A DNA stretch of 64,000 nt from Astragalus membranaceus (GCA_039519185.1 CM076849.1:108567806-108631805); one strand, 5' to 3'. Shown: positions 53,801 through 63,771, numbered from the stretch's first letter. Notes: a model not told the origin generated them from the letters alone. Program-made: numbers and translations.

Positions 53801-54710
53801 AAAAGAACTATTTTTATGTTTGAGTCAAAATAAAACTATTTTTATTTTTAATTATATTTTATAGGAAAATAATAAAAAAAGAAACATATAATTTGACTTT
53901 CATAAAGTGGTGAGTAGATATTTTTTGTAATATCCCAAAGAAGGCCGTTGAATGGTGACCACTGGCAGACATATGCCTTAGTCGAGGGTTCAAGTGAACC
54001 CCTGAAAAAAGATATATCCATTTAACTCTTATATAAAAATACTTTTATCCTTGTGTAAAAAAATACTTTTATCTATTTATCCCCTATATAAAAATATTTT
54101 GAAGCCCCCTAAAACTATAATTTTGCATTAAGATCTCTAATTTTGCACCCAAATACTTCACACAAACACATTACGTAGGCCAGTTATCAGTTGTATAATT
54201 TATTTAATTAAAAATTTGTTTTTAATTATATTTTTAGTGAATCATGCTTTTAAAAATTTTGAACCCTCTGTCTCCGGATCCTGGATCCGCCACTAATGGT
54301 GACATACTACGATATATTAAGAATACATTTTCGAACATGCAAACCTCAATTCTCCTCCTAACCCACAAGATTTGCCTTGAATCTACATCTATCTACGAAC
54401 TAGATTTTTGTTTCAAACACTTCATTCAAAAAAGCAAAGAAAGCTTGAGTAAAATAGGAAAAAGAGAAATCTTTTTAAAAAAATTAATAGAACTCGTATA
54501 AGATATCAACAGGAGAATCCAAGGTAAAGATCTAGGGAAAAAGATAAAACAAAAAATCATGTTAAAATAAAAAATTGAACCAATAGGACCGATCATTGAC
54601 GTGTGTATGCACATTTGTATACTACAACAATATTTGATGTTTAGATGCTTACTTGAGCTTGATTTGGTCTGAGTGTTGTGGTCAGAGAAGAAGGGGCTTC
54701 CATGCTCCAT
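50877..54710 (-). CDS. NF-YB (HAP3) CCAAT-binding transcription factor subunit, two exons
   Basis: Exon 1 (54710-54653, ATG at 54710, donor GTAAGC) joins in frame to exon 2 (51286-50877, acceptor TTTTTCAG, stop TGA), giving 155 residues. The histone-fold B domain spans roughly residues 50-140: IPINKLLRIMRRALPPQGRI, NDAKEAVQMCVNEFIGLIT, NEANEKCKKESRKTVTAEDI and WAMDWLGFDDYVQPLIDYL. NF-YB pairs with NF-YC through this fold and, with NF-YA, binds CCAAT promoter elements in the nucleus. The blocks RIMRR, TAEDI.WAM and GFDDY recall the LEC1-type subgroup, but several conserved positions differ (IPINKLL for MPIANVI, PQGRI for HAKI), so subgroup assignment is tentative. The 3366-bp intron holds three transposon insertions. 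Exon 1 is short and variable, and the first in-frame Met of the B domain is not needed as a start. Confidence 0.8.
51952..52301 (-). mobile_element. TRIM (350 bp) in the NF-YB intron
   Basis: Two 128-bp terminal repeats (51952-52079, 52174-52301) flank a primer site TGGTATCAGAGTC (minus strand, 52161-52173) and a polypurine tract GGCGTGAGGGGGTG (about 52080-52093). Target duplication ACTAG lies at 51947-51951 and 52302-52306. No coding capacity. This is the classic terminal-repeat retrotransposon in miniature. Confidence 0.9.
52435..53099. mobile_element. hAT-type MITE (665 bp) in the NF-YB intron
   Basis: Terminal inverted repeats TAGGCGTGGACAA / TAGGGGTGGACAA with an 8-bp target duplication TTTAACAT (52427-52434, 53100-53107), the size used by hAT transposases. 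CCGACCGAA motifs are repeated near both ends. No transposase. Confidence 0.85.
53330..53541 (-). mobile_element. tRNA-derived SINE in the NF-YB intron
   Basis: On the minus strand it starts near 53541 with an A-box-like TAGCCCAGTGGTCGGG and a B box GGTTCGATTCC about 60 bp further. It ends in an A-rich tail (T run at 53328-53336). A 17-bp target duplication CATTCATCCCTCTAATT lies at 53313-53329 and 53542-53558. Confidence 0.9.
53560..54652. other. Remaining NF-YB intron 1, no gene
   Basis: AT-rich. The part at 53600-53710 and the part near the donor (54590-54652) are matched by 43895-44130. I see no exons here. Confidence 0.5.
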
Positions 54711-55381
54711 ATTGCCTTTGAACTTAGATATGAGGGAATAATGGACTTTGTTCTATAATGTTCTCAATAGGACTGATAATGTATAGTAAATTTGAAACGT
54801 AAATGTTCCAAGTGTCACTCATATAAAATTCTTATAAAATTTATTAATTAACATGTTAGCATACTAGTGTTTTTACTCGTTTGATGCACGTGTGACATGC
54901 TATTAGATGGTGTTACTTTACAAATTTTTTTTTTTTTTTGAGATTAAACGGGGCATAAAGCCCGGGGCAAGAATATTAGTTGATTCACGTGTGACACACT
55001 CTTGCTTTTATTAATATGTTTAAAAATTAAGAAAATAGGTTTTAATAAGAGAAAAGGAATATTATTTTGAATACCCGAAATTTAATTCCATTTAATATAT
55101 TTATTACACCCAAAATAGGTTAAATGCTAGCTAATTAAATACGTCAAGTAATTGAGCTACCACATGAGTTGAATTAGAGATAGTGGAAACTTAAGAGCCT
55201 AGGTCAGGAAAGAAACAATTTAGTCTAAGGCAACAAATATATTAGAATAGTAATTTTAGTAAAATGGGATATCTGGTATGCACAAAATAGATTTTTAAAA
55301 TTAATTAAATTAATTTGAGTGAATTCGAAGTGGATAAGTTTTATATAGGTCTACACCTAACATTTAATTAATACTTGGAAT
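54711..55381. promoter_or_regulatory. NF-YB upstream region
   Basis: Non-coding sequence upstream of the ATG. Its first ~130 bases (ATATGAGGGAATAATGGACTTT to AACGTAAATGTTCC) are matched by 55710-55845. A T-run with GAGATTAAACGGGGCATAAAG at 54928-54965 looks like the tail of a small retroposon. No gene seen. Confidence 0.4.
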
Positions 55382-55573
55382 AACCCAGGGGTGTGGTTGA
55401 GCGGTTGGGACTCATCCTACCTTAACCAAGTGTCGAGGGTTTCGATCTTCGCCTTGAGTATGGAGCAGCTTTAAATCTCTGGGCCAGCTGTCCCACCCTT
55501 CGAGGTGCCTCCAATCCAGCAAGGGGATTAGTCAATGCGTTCGGCGGTGGATACCCTGGTATATACCAAAAAA
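55382..55573 (+). mobile_element. tRNA-derived SINE upstream of NF-YB
   Basis: Head GGTTGAGCGGTTGGGAC (A-box-like) and GGGTTTCGATCTTC (B-box-like), with a short A tail before 55574. A 15-bp target duplication ATTAATACTTGGAAT lies at 55367-55381 and 55574-55588. It is in plus orientation. Confidence 0.88.
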
Positions 55574-55644
55574 ATTAATACTTGGAATCAGCCAATATAA
55601 TTATTACAATTAATTAATATAATTAAGTTATTATTTTTTCTCTT

Positions 55645-55709
55645 TTTATATTTATCTCACTTAATTTTGTTAGACAGCCGAAGTCAGAGAAGGGGTTTCC
55701 AGGCTTCAT
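55645..55709 (-). pseudogene. Diverged duplicate of NF-YB exon 1
   Basis: ATG at 55709 with MKPGNPFSDFG aligns with MEHGSPFFSDH of the NF-YB gene. The upstream sequence 55710-55845 also aligns with the NF-YB upstream region, so promoter and exon 1 were duplicated about 1 kb apart. The reading frame reaches LTKLSEIN near a possible AA|GTGAG donor. No second B-domain exon is found to the left before the real exon 1, so it is a relic or an alternative first exon. Confidence 0.45.
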
Positions 55710-55845
55710 TTTTCTTCTAACCTTGGATTTGAGTGAAAAATTGACTTTAGACTATAATCTTCTCAATTAATAAAAAGAGAATGGCTGACAATGTATAGTG
55801 AATTAATTAGAAACGTAAATGTTCAAAATGGCAATAGCAGTGTAT

Positions 55846-56930
55846 CCGTGCATACACACAGATAACGTCGTGTTTTTTTGTATAAATAGACTCAGATAGA
55901 ATTCAAGTAATCCACACATACGAAGATGAGTTAAAAGATTTCATGCCAACTTTGTAAATTACATAAAGAGTAAAATACATATATTTGGTACAATTATAAT
56001 AAATATTTTAAATTAACAGGAAGTGAAGTTTCATAACTTATGTAATTTAAAAGTACGTCAATTGAAGGAAATATTCTAAGTTGGCATGAAATATTTAAAA
56101 GTATGTCAATTAATTGTTTCTGAGCATTAAATGCCTGACTTACACCTACATAAATAAAAATTTCTCCCTGAAGTGGATAGGCCCCATGAATTTAGGTACA
56201 TGCAAGGAATAATAAAATTAGGTGAGAAAGGTTATTAAAAAGGGTTGTGGCCTGGCCTGGTGTGAATATAACATGGAGATATCACACAAGAAAACAAAAT
56301 GTGGTTAGGTGATACACAACTGTAGTCAGTTAGTATATTGTGTAGAAATTGCACTGGTAGAGGTTGTGAATTTTGTCTATAAATGACAATTTTATAGACT
56401 TAGACTCTTATTGTACACATAAGAATCAATACAGTTCAAATTTTATTCAATTTATCTTCTATTGCTCCTTGTTTACACATATGTTTCTTTAGCCTAACAT
56501 ATTTTAACAATATTGCTTCACTTAATTTGTCTGATGGGAAATATACATGGACCATTGCGTGAATGCGTGATATACACAAAGTTTACTATAATGGCTTGGT
56601 CATTGCGTGATGGGAAATATACATGGACCATTGCGATGTGACAGAACCTTGACGTGTTAATCACGAAAATCTCCGAGAGAAATGGGTAGCTTGAAACACG
56701 ACGAAAATTATGTTGAATTTCTTAACCCTTTAATTGCTTGTTTACTGCAGGAGGTGCACCAGACAACTGGGAGGTGCAAATAACAGATGAAGCCCAGCTA
56801 ACACCTGACCCAACCCACTTGGTTAACAGTTGACAAACAAAAAATGAAAGCGGGTTATGCGGGACTTGAACCCGTTTGAATCGGGTTAGCACGCGGATCT
56901 TTCTTAACCCGGATTCACTTATATAAAAAC
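55846..56930. other. Intergenic sequence, no gene
   Basis: AT-rich with no coding sequence. A repeated stretch GATGGGAAATATACATGGACCATTGCG occurs near 56532 and 56609. A TATATAAAAACCC box lies at 56930, ahead of a pyrimidine-rich stretch beginning the next LINE region. Confidence 0.4.
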
Positions 56931-57208
56931 CCAAAACTAGGGTTTTTGGCTCATTTTCACAATTCTTTTTCTCTCTTTTCTTCTTGAATCTTTCTCTGTT
57001 CTTTCTTCTTCTTCTCTCACCCTCCGCCCGGGTTTCTACTGTTTCTGAGAAATTGCAGAGATTGAAGCTTCGTTTTGCTTCAATCATGCAATTCGCACAC
57101 TCTAAGATAGGTAGCGAACAAAACCCCTCTTCTTTTCTCTTTGATTTCGCAAGTTACAAAAACCCTAATCTCAGTTTTACCCTTCGCAGGTGATTCTAAG
57201 GCTGGGAT

Positions 57209-57947
57209 TTGCAACGAAGACAAACACAAGGTAATGGATCACTTCCTTTACTGCTTTTTCTTCCTTATTTTGATTCTTGCTTGTGTAAAATTGGGCATGG
57301 AGGCAGTGTAACTATAGATGTGAACTGTTCAAATTCTGATACTGAGCCTATTGTAAAGGTCAACGAGCCTTTTTATGGTGAAAGTCAAGACCTAGTAAAC
57401 CAGCCCAGCTCCCCTGGACCCAATGTTGCGTTATCCGGTTCCACCAGGGCTCCAAGTGTTTCGAGTTGGAGGAAAAAGGTTAACTCAAAGCGTAAATCAT
57501 CTAGAGGCTCATCCATTGAAATTGGTGTCATTCGCAACAATTTCTCAGCTTTTCCCCCTTCGAACTGCTCCTCATGTGCATCCTCTAAGATGAATTCTTC
57601 CAAGGCCCAGGGATCCTCCTTCTCAAATGCGCAAGCAGCTTCTAGGCGGACAAATGGTGATACTAGTGAAGCCAGGGTAGCAGTGGGAAAGCGGTGGGGG
57701 ACAATTCCATAGGTGATTCTGATATCCAATGATGCAATGAAAGAGTATGGGTGGATCATCAGATTTCTGTCGCAAACAAGGTATGGTCTTTTGCCAAATC
57801 TCAATTGAGGTAGAGGGTATTGAAGAAGGTGCCAACTATTTTAAGGCAATCTAAGAAATGGAAGATCGTGATCAAGAGGCCAAGATACAGAGGGGGCTCA
57901 AAAATTGTGCTCAATGAAGATTGTACCATTAAATTTGAGAGGGTAGG
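57209..57947 (+). pseudogene. LINE-3 ORF1 end and ORF2 start, left of the gypsy insertion
   Basis: Plus-strand frame 57209-57712 (it begins with a non-ATG codon, so the start lies upstream or was spliced) encodes a Ser/Asn-rich protein ending RVAVGKRWGTIP. After a frame change, ORF1-end-like VWSFAKSQ.. and EMEDRDQEAKIQRG follow. ORF2 begins at ATG 57914 (MKIVPLNLRG, then a TAG), the standard start of plant LINE endonucleases. The gypsy element then interrupts it, and the same endonuclease continues at 63772. Upstream, 56930-57208 has a TATA-like box, pyrimidine-rich leader and possible short exons. Confidence 0.65.
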
Positions 57948-58729
57948 TGATACGAATTAGAGTGCTTTAATTCGTAAGGGTAGCGGAAGCAAACAACCAA
58001 TATCGAATGTACTAGGTACAACCCATATTAGTCGAATTCTGTGAAGTGTTAGTCGAATTGTTGTGAAGTGTTTGTCGAATTGTGTGAAGCGTTTGTCGAA
58101 TTGAGTGAAGTGTTTGTCGAATTGTGTGAAGTGTTTGTCGAATTGTTGTAAAGTGTTTGTCGAATTGTTGTAAAGTGTTCGTCGAATTGTGTGAAGTGGA
58201 ATAACAAGGGATATGCAATGTTAAACTACACCAATAGTTTAACAAAGAGATTAGCACTCAACACCAATTGAGCTAATCGGATTATTCTCAAGACGACGCT
58301 TGCAAATAACCTTTCGAAAATGTAGACACAAATTCTATGTTCTTGAACTGAATTCTATATATCCCAAAAATGATCAGCGTACATGGTATATATAGCCGAA
58401 ACATTGGCTTATTTAAAGTGAAACATAAAAGCAATTAAACTAGTAATAATATGACATTATTCTATCAGCTATGTAACTCATTTTCCAATGGCTTGAATTG
58501 TCTTTAATGCTCCTCCTTTGTAACTGATCAGAATAGGATTCAAATGGCTGATTTATTGGTGATTAAATGACTAAAACAACAACAGCCAAGTAACAATTAA
58601 ATGACTTAAAATAGCCAAGTAATTAAACTCAGCCCTTGATGATGGCTAGCAAAGGACCCCACGCCAATAGCTCCTTGGTGATTGTCACTTGTGTTGATTG
58701 CAAACTCTTCTTGATCAATTTTCGCATCA
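57948..58729 (-). repeat. 3' LTR of the gypsy element
   Basis: 782 bp. It holds eight GTCGAATT units spaced about 20-21 bp (58031-58200) and the last ~40 codons of the polyprotein (58609-58729). Confidence 0.93.
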
Positions 58730-61700
58730 TCCCCTCCCCCTTTGAAAGGAATTGACCTCAATTCTTGAATACCATCATCATCCAAATATGGTGATAGATC
58801 TCCAACATTGAAAGTAGCATGTACTCCATATTCTCCGGGCAACTCAATCTTGTAGGCATTGTCATTGATCTTTGATATAACTTTGAAGGGACCATCAGCT
58901 CTAGGCATGAGCTTATTCTTTCTTTTGCTTGGGAATCTCTCCTTTCTCAAATGGACCCATACAAGATCACCTTCGTTGAATAACTTAGGCTTCTTATTCT
59001 TAGACCTTTGCTTGTAGGCTTCATTAACAGTCTTGATTCTTTCTTGCACTTGCTCATGTAGTTTCAACATTGATTTGAGTTTGGCCTCGGCATCTGGATG
59101 AACTAATTCTTCCTTCGGCATAGCAATCAGATCCAATGGTAAGTAAGGATTCACACCATAAACAACTTCAAAAGGAGAATGGTTAGTAGCATATGTAGGG
59201 GATCGATTGTAGGCAAACTCGGCATGAGCTAACTTCAAATCCCAATCCTTTTGAGTTTTGTTAACCAAGCCACGCAGCAAAGTACCAAGAGTTCTATTAG
59301 TCACCTCTGTTTGCCCATCGGTTTGAGGGTGATGGGAAGTACTAAACAACAACTTAGTACCCAATTTCCTCCATAATGTATTCCAAAAATAACTCAAAAA
59401 CTTTGAATCACGATCGGAAACAATAGTTTTAGGAACTCCATGTAAGCGTACAATCTCACGAAAGTACAAATCAGCAACGTTACTAGCATCATCTGTTTTG
59501 TGACAAGCTACAAAGTGTGCCATCTTTGAAAACCTATCAACAACAACCATAATAGCATCCTTACCTCGCTGTGTGCGGGGCAAAGCCACAATAAAATCCA
59601 TGCTCACGTCCATCCAAGGACCACTAGGTGTTGGTAATGGAATATATGCTCCTGGCTTGAAAGAACTCTTTGCCATATGACAAGTAACACACTTGCTAAT
59701 GACCTTTTGCACATCTCCTAACATCTTTGGCCAATGAAAGTGTTCTTTTAAATTCTCTAGAGTTTTTGTAATGCCAAAGTGACCAGCCAAACTCCCACCA
59801 TGAGCTTCACGAACTAGTAACTCACGAATTGAATGCTTTGGGATGCAAAGCCGATTCTCCTTGAACAAAAATCCACCCTGCATTATGTACTTTCCAAATG
59901 CTCCCTTTTCGCAGTTAGAGTATATCTCACCAAAATCGATATCCTCTTTATAATAATCTTTCAAAGTCTCAAAACCAAGTAAACGAGTTTCGAGAATTGA
60001 AATCAAAGCATACCTCCTCGAAAGTGCATCAGCCACCACGTTACTTTTACCATCCTTGTATTTTGAAGAGAAATTAAAAGATTGAAGAAATTCGACCCAT
60101 TTAGCATGCCTTGGACTCAACTTCTGTTGTCCGTTGATATACTTTAAAGACTCATGATCTGAATGCAACACAAAGTGGTTAGAACGCAAATAATGACTCC
60201 AATGATCAAGAGCTCTTACAATGGCATAGAATTCCTTGTCATAGGTGCAATAGTTCAATCGAGCTCCCCCAAGTTTCTCTGAGAAATAAGCTATAGGCCT
60301 TTTGTTTTGTATCAAAACAGCTCCAATGCCAACTCCACTAGCATCACATTCAACCTCAAATGGTTGAGTGAAGTCGGGCAAAGCTAAAACAGGAGCTTCA
60401 CAAAGCTTTAACTTAATCAATTCAAAAGCCTTTTGTGCTTGCTCATTCCACACAAATGCACCCTTCTTCAAACATTCAGTAATAGGGCTTGTTATAGTGC
60501 TGAAATTCTGTATAAAACGTCGATAAAATGATGCAAGACCATGGAAAGATCTCACCTCCGAAACTGTTGTAGGACTTGGCCAAGTTTTGATAGCATCCAC
60601 CTTTGTTTGATCAACCGATACTCCGTCTTTAGACACAACATATCCAAGAAACACCACACTTTCGACCAAGAAATTACACTTCTCCTTCTTCCCATAGAGT
60701 TTTTGCGCTCTTAGGGTTTCAAAGATTTGTTTCAAATGAGTGAAATGCTCCTCACTAGACCTGCTATACACCAAGATATCGTCAAGGTAAACAACAACAA
60801 ACTTACCCAAAAATGGCTTGAGTACTTCGTTCATGAGCCTCATGAAGGTGCTAGGTGCATTCGTGAGCCCAAATGGCATAACCAGCCATTCATATAGACC
60901 ATGCTTGGTCTTGAATGCCGTCTTCCATTCATCACCTTCACGCATTCTGATTTGGTGATACCCACTCCTTAGATCGATTTTTGAGAATATAACCGACCCA
61001 TGTAACTCATCAAGCATATCATCTAACCTTGGAATGGGAAAGCGATATTTGATGGTTATGTTGTTCACCGCCCTACTATCAATACACATTCTCCATGAAC
61101 CATCCTTCTTAGGAACCAACAACGTTGGGACAGCACAAGGACTCATTGATTCACGCACATAACCCATACTGATCAATTCTTCAATTTGCCTTTGCAACTC
61201 TTTTGTCTCCTCCGGATTACACCTATAGGCAGCCATGTTTGGTAATGGAGTTCCCGGCATTAGATCAATTTGGTGCTCAATTCCACGAACAAGTGGTAAA
61301 CCAATTGGTAGTTCATTTGGAAACACATCTTCATATTCATTCAAGACAGCTTCCAATTGTTGTTTTAGAGGAGTTTGAATATCATCCTGTTTAGCATTCT
61401 TTGCAACCAACATGTAAACTAATTCACCATTATCAATAGCATTTTTCACTTCATTTTCAGTAGCAAACATAGTGAGGCTAGGACTTTTACCTCTTTTTGT
61501 AGTCATGGAACGGACTTCATTTGATGCCATAGGTTTCAGCACAATCCTCTTGCCTTTGTAGTTCAATTCATACTCATTTGATCTTCCTCTATGCGTCACA
61601 TCTCTATCAGATTGCCAAGGACGTCCCAAAAGTATATGACTTGCATCCATGGGCACAACATCACACAAGATCTCATCAACATAAGACCCCATGGTTAACC

Positions 61701-62961
61701 CCACACGAACCTGTTTTGTAACTTTTATACTACTCCCATTGTCCAACCAATGTAATGCATAAGGTTTAGGATGTTTTGTTGTGAGCAATCCTAACTTAGA
61801 CACCATTTCAGTCGAAGCGGCATTGGTACAACTACCTCCATCCACAATGACACTACACCATTTATCCTTCACTTGACACTTAGTGTAGAAGATTTGATCC
61901 CTTTGATCCCCAGTCAAGGGTACAGTTTTAGTTTGTAAAGTTCTAAGCACCAAAGTATCATAGATGGGAGGTTCATATTCTTCTACCTCATCCTCGGCGT
62001 CTTCAACAATTTCAGGTCCATTCATGTCAACAGTGCCACCAGATTCTTCCTCTTCCTTAGCCAACTCATCGCGCATGCTAACCGCCTCTCTGAGGGTCAC
62101 AACTCGTTGATTAGGGCAAGCTCTAGCAAAGTGTCCAAAGCCTTGACACTTAAAACACCTAACCTTCGACAGGCTAGTCTCTTTGGGTGCAACACTAGAC
62201 TGTTTAGGAGTAGGCTCCCCTTGTGTTGGTTGAGTCACATTTGGCTTAGTGTTTGCACTACTCGACGCACCTCCCTTGGACCAACCACTTGAACTCCCAG
62301 CATTATATCTATTCTTATTTTGATTTTCAATCTTTAAGCACAAGGTGCATAAAGTGTCGAAATCAGTATAATTACATAGCTCAACAGCAAATGCTATGTT
62401 CTTATTCAGGCCACGAAGAAAACGACTCATTCTTTGCTCTTCATTTTCCTCCAACTCACCCATTAAACATAGGTTTTGGAATTCATCCATGTATTCGGCA
62501 ACACTCATTTTGCCTTGTACTAAATCTGAGATCTTCTTATACAAGTTCAATCTGTGGTTCGATGGCACGTACCTTTTGCGCAACTTTCTTTTCAAGGACT
62601 CCCAAGAACTGATTTTCTCCTTCCTATCTCGTATTCTTTTAGCCTTCAAACCTTCATACCACAACGATGCACTTTTGCTAAGTTTCAGAATAGCATACTT
62701 ACAACGCTTCTCATCGTCAAGATCCTTGAAGTCAAACATTCTATCGATCTTGCGCTCCCATTCCAAATAAACCTCCGGGTCTACACTGCCATTGAATTCA
62801 GGTAGCTCGTTGAATTTGAACTCATCCACGTTTGGACGTGGTTCACCCCTTCTAGGCCTCCATCGTTCATCTCCCAAATCGACGCCCCTTAAGGCTTCAC
62901 GCAATCTGTCCATGAACTCATCGCTGTTGAAATCCACCATTGTCACGTAACAAGGATTCAA
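58606..62961 (-). CDS. Gag-Pol polyprotein of the gypsy element (1451 residues)
   Basis: One uninterrupted frame. Order by residue: Gag core about 60-215; CCHC knuckle CFKCQGFGHFARAC (269-282); aspartic protease VIVDGGSCTNAAS (about 371-383); reverse transcriptase with YLDD at 725-728; RNase H starting at CDASG (872-876); integrase HHCC zinc region (about 1054-1095) and catalytic Asp1122, Asp1183, Glu1219; GPF-type motif ADGPFKV near 1355. The C-terminus (FNVGDLSPYLDDDG, LRSIPFKGGGDDA) resembles CRM/Galadriel-type chromoviruses. No canonical chromodomain is evident. Residues about 1412-1451 are encoded inside the 3' LTR. The first Met is at 62961; Met8 (MVDFNSDEF) at 62940 is an alternative. 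Length fits an autonomous chromovirus. Confidence 0.93.
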   Translation of the reverse strand: MNPCYVTMVDFNSDEFMDRLREALRGVDLGDERWRPRRGEPRPNVDEFKFNELPEFNGSVDPEVYLEWERKIDRMFDFKDLDDEKRCKYAILKLSKSASLWYEGLKAKRIRDRKEKISSWESLKRKLRKRYVPSNHRLNLYKKISDLVQGKMSVAEYMDEFQNLCLMGELEENEEQRMSRFLRGLNKNIAFAVELCNYTDFDTLCTLCLKIENQNKNRYNAGSSSGWSKGGASSSANTKPNVTQPTQGEPTPKQSSVAPKETSLSKVRCFKCQGFGHFARACPNQRVVTLREAVSMRDELAKEEEESGGTVDMNGPEIVEDAEDEVEEYEPPIYDTLVLRTLQTKTVPLTGDQRDQIFYTKCQVKDKWCSVIVDGGSCTNAASTEMVSKLGLLTTKHPKPYALHWLDNGSSIKVTKQVRVGLTMGSYVDEILCDVVPMDASHILLGRPWQSDRDVTHRGRSNEYELNYKGKRIVLKPMASNEVRSMTTKRGKSPSLTMFATENEVKNAIDNGELVYMLVAKNAKQDDIQTPLKQQLEAVLNEYEDVFPNELPIGLPLVRGIEHQIDLMPGTPLPNMAAYRCNPEETKELQRQIEELISMGYVRESMSPCAVPTLLVPKKDGSWRMCIDSRAVNNITIKYRFPIPRLDDMLDELHGSVIFSKIDLRSGYHQIRMREGDEWKTAFKTKHGLYEWLVMPFGLTNAPSTFMRLMNEVLKPFLGKFVVVYLDDILVYSRSSEEHFTHLKQIFETLRAQKLYGKKEKCNFLVESVVFLGYVVSKDGVSVDQTKVDAIKTWPSPTTVSEVRSFHGLASFYRRFIQNFSTITSPITECLKKGAFVWNEQAQKAFELIKLKLCEAPVLALPDFTQPFEVECDASGVGIGAVLIQNKRPIAYFSEKLGGARLNYCTYDKEFYAIVRALDHWSHYLRSNHFVLHSDHESLKYINGQQKLSPRHAKWVEFLQSFNFSSKYKDGKSNVVADALSRRYALISILETRLLGFETLKDYYKEDIDFGEIYSNCEKGAFGKYIMQGGFLFKENRLCIPKHSIRELLVREAHGGSLAGHFGITKTLENLKEHFHWPKMLGDVQKVISKCVTCHMAKSSFKPGAYIPLPTPSGPWMDVSMDFIVALPRTQRGKDAIMVVVDRFSKMAHFVACHKTDDASNVADLYFREIVRLHGVPKTIVSDRDSKFLSYFWNTLWRKLGTKLLFSTSHHPQTDGQTEVTNRTLGTLLRGLVNKTQKDWDLKLAHAEFAYNRSPTYATNHSPFEVVYGVNPYLPLDLIAMPKEELVHPDAEAKLKSMLKLHEQVQERIKTVNEAYKQRSKNKKPKLFNEGDLVWVHLRKERFPSKRKNKLMPRADGPFKVISKINDNAYKIELPGEYGVHATFNVGDLSPYLDDDGIQELRSIPFKGGGDDAKIDQEEFAINTSDNHQGAIGVGSFASHHQGLSLITWLF
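58730..58743 (-). other. Polypurine tract of the gypsy element
   Basis: AAAGGGGGAGGGGA on the minus strand, abutting the 3' LTR. It lies inside the polyprotein coding sequence, where it encodes the Gly-Gly-Gly-Asp stretch. Confidence 0.88.
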
Positions 62962-62968
62962 AGCCGAA

Positions 62969-62980
62969 GCTTTGATACCA
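62969..62980 (-). other. Primer binding site of the gypsy element
   Basis: TGGTATCAAAGC on the minus strand, four bases from the 5' LTR end. It differs from the usual initiator tRNA-Met complement TGGTATCAGAGC by one base. Confidence 0.75.
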
Positions 62981-62984
62981 CAAA

Positions 62985-63766
62985 TGATACGAATTAGAGT
63001 GCTTTAATTCGTAAGGGTAGCGGAAGCAAACAACCAATATCGAATGTACTAGGTACAACCCATATTAGTCGAATTCTGTGAAGTGTTAGTCGAATTGTTG
63101 TGAAGTGTTTGTCGAATTGTGTGAAGTGTTTGTCGAATTGAGTGAAGTGTTTGTCGAATTGTGTGAAGTGTTTGTCGAATTGTTGTAAAGTGTTTGTCGA
63201 ATTGTTGTAAAGTGTTCGTCGAATTGTGTGAAGTGGAATAACAAGGGATATGCAATGTTAAACTACACCAATAGTTTAACAAAGAGATTAGCACTCAACA
63301 CCAATTGAGCTAATCGGATTATTCTCAAGACGACGCTTGCAAATAACCTTTCGAAAATGTAGACACAAATTCTATGTTCTTGAACTGAATTCTATATATC
63401 CCAAAAATGATCAGCGTACATGGTATATATAGCCGAAACATTGGCTTATTTAAAGTGCAACATAAAAGCAATTAAACTAGTAATAATATGACATTATTCT
63501 ATCAGCTATGTAACTCCTTTTCCAATGGCTTGAATTGTCTTTAATGCTCCTCCTTTGTAACTGATCAGAATAGGATTCAAATGGCTGATTTATTGGTGAT
63601 TAAATGACTAAAACAACAACAGCCAAGTAACAATTAAATGACTTAAAATAGCCAAGTAATTAAACTCAGCCCTTGATGATGGCTAGCAAAGGACCCCACG
63701 CCAATAGCTCCTTGGTGATTGTCACTTGTGTTGATTGCAAACTCTTCTTGATCAATTTTCGCATCA
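62985..63766 (-). repeat. 5' LTR of the gypsy element
   Basis: 782 bp, same repeat array as the other LTR (about 63068-63237). Visible differences from the 3' LTR: one base in the array, one in an AAAGTG(A/C)AAC stretch and one in GTAACTC(A/C)TTTTCC. Confidence 0.93.
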
Positions 63767-63771
63767 GTAGG

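Larger units (their letters stand above)
57948..63766 (-). mobile_element. Young Ty3/gypsy chromovirus-type element with intact polyprotein
   Basis: Identical-length 782-bp LTRs (57948-58729, 62985-63766) begin TGATACGAAT and end TTCGCATCA in plus orientation. Target duplication GTAGG lies at 57943-57947 and 63767-63771. On the minus strand: primer site TGGTATCAAAGC (62980-62969), one long polyprotein ORF, and polypurine tract AAAGGGGGAGGGGA (58743-58730). I count about three LTR differences, so insertion is recent. It sits at the start of LINE-3 ORF2. All enzymatic domains are present, so it may be autonomous. Confidence 0.93.

Noticed and set aside
54925..54990. Separate small retroposon with poly-T head
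   Set aside because: A GATTCACGTGTGACAC-like repeat lies nearby but not adjacent to the poly-T run, so boundaries cannot be supported.
58012..58257. 81-codon His/Thr/Gln repeat protein in the gypsy LTR (also at 63049-63294)
   Set aside because: It is the translation of the 20-21-bp LTR minisatellite and appears in both LTRs.
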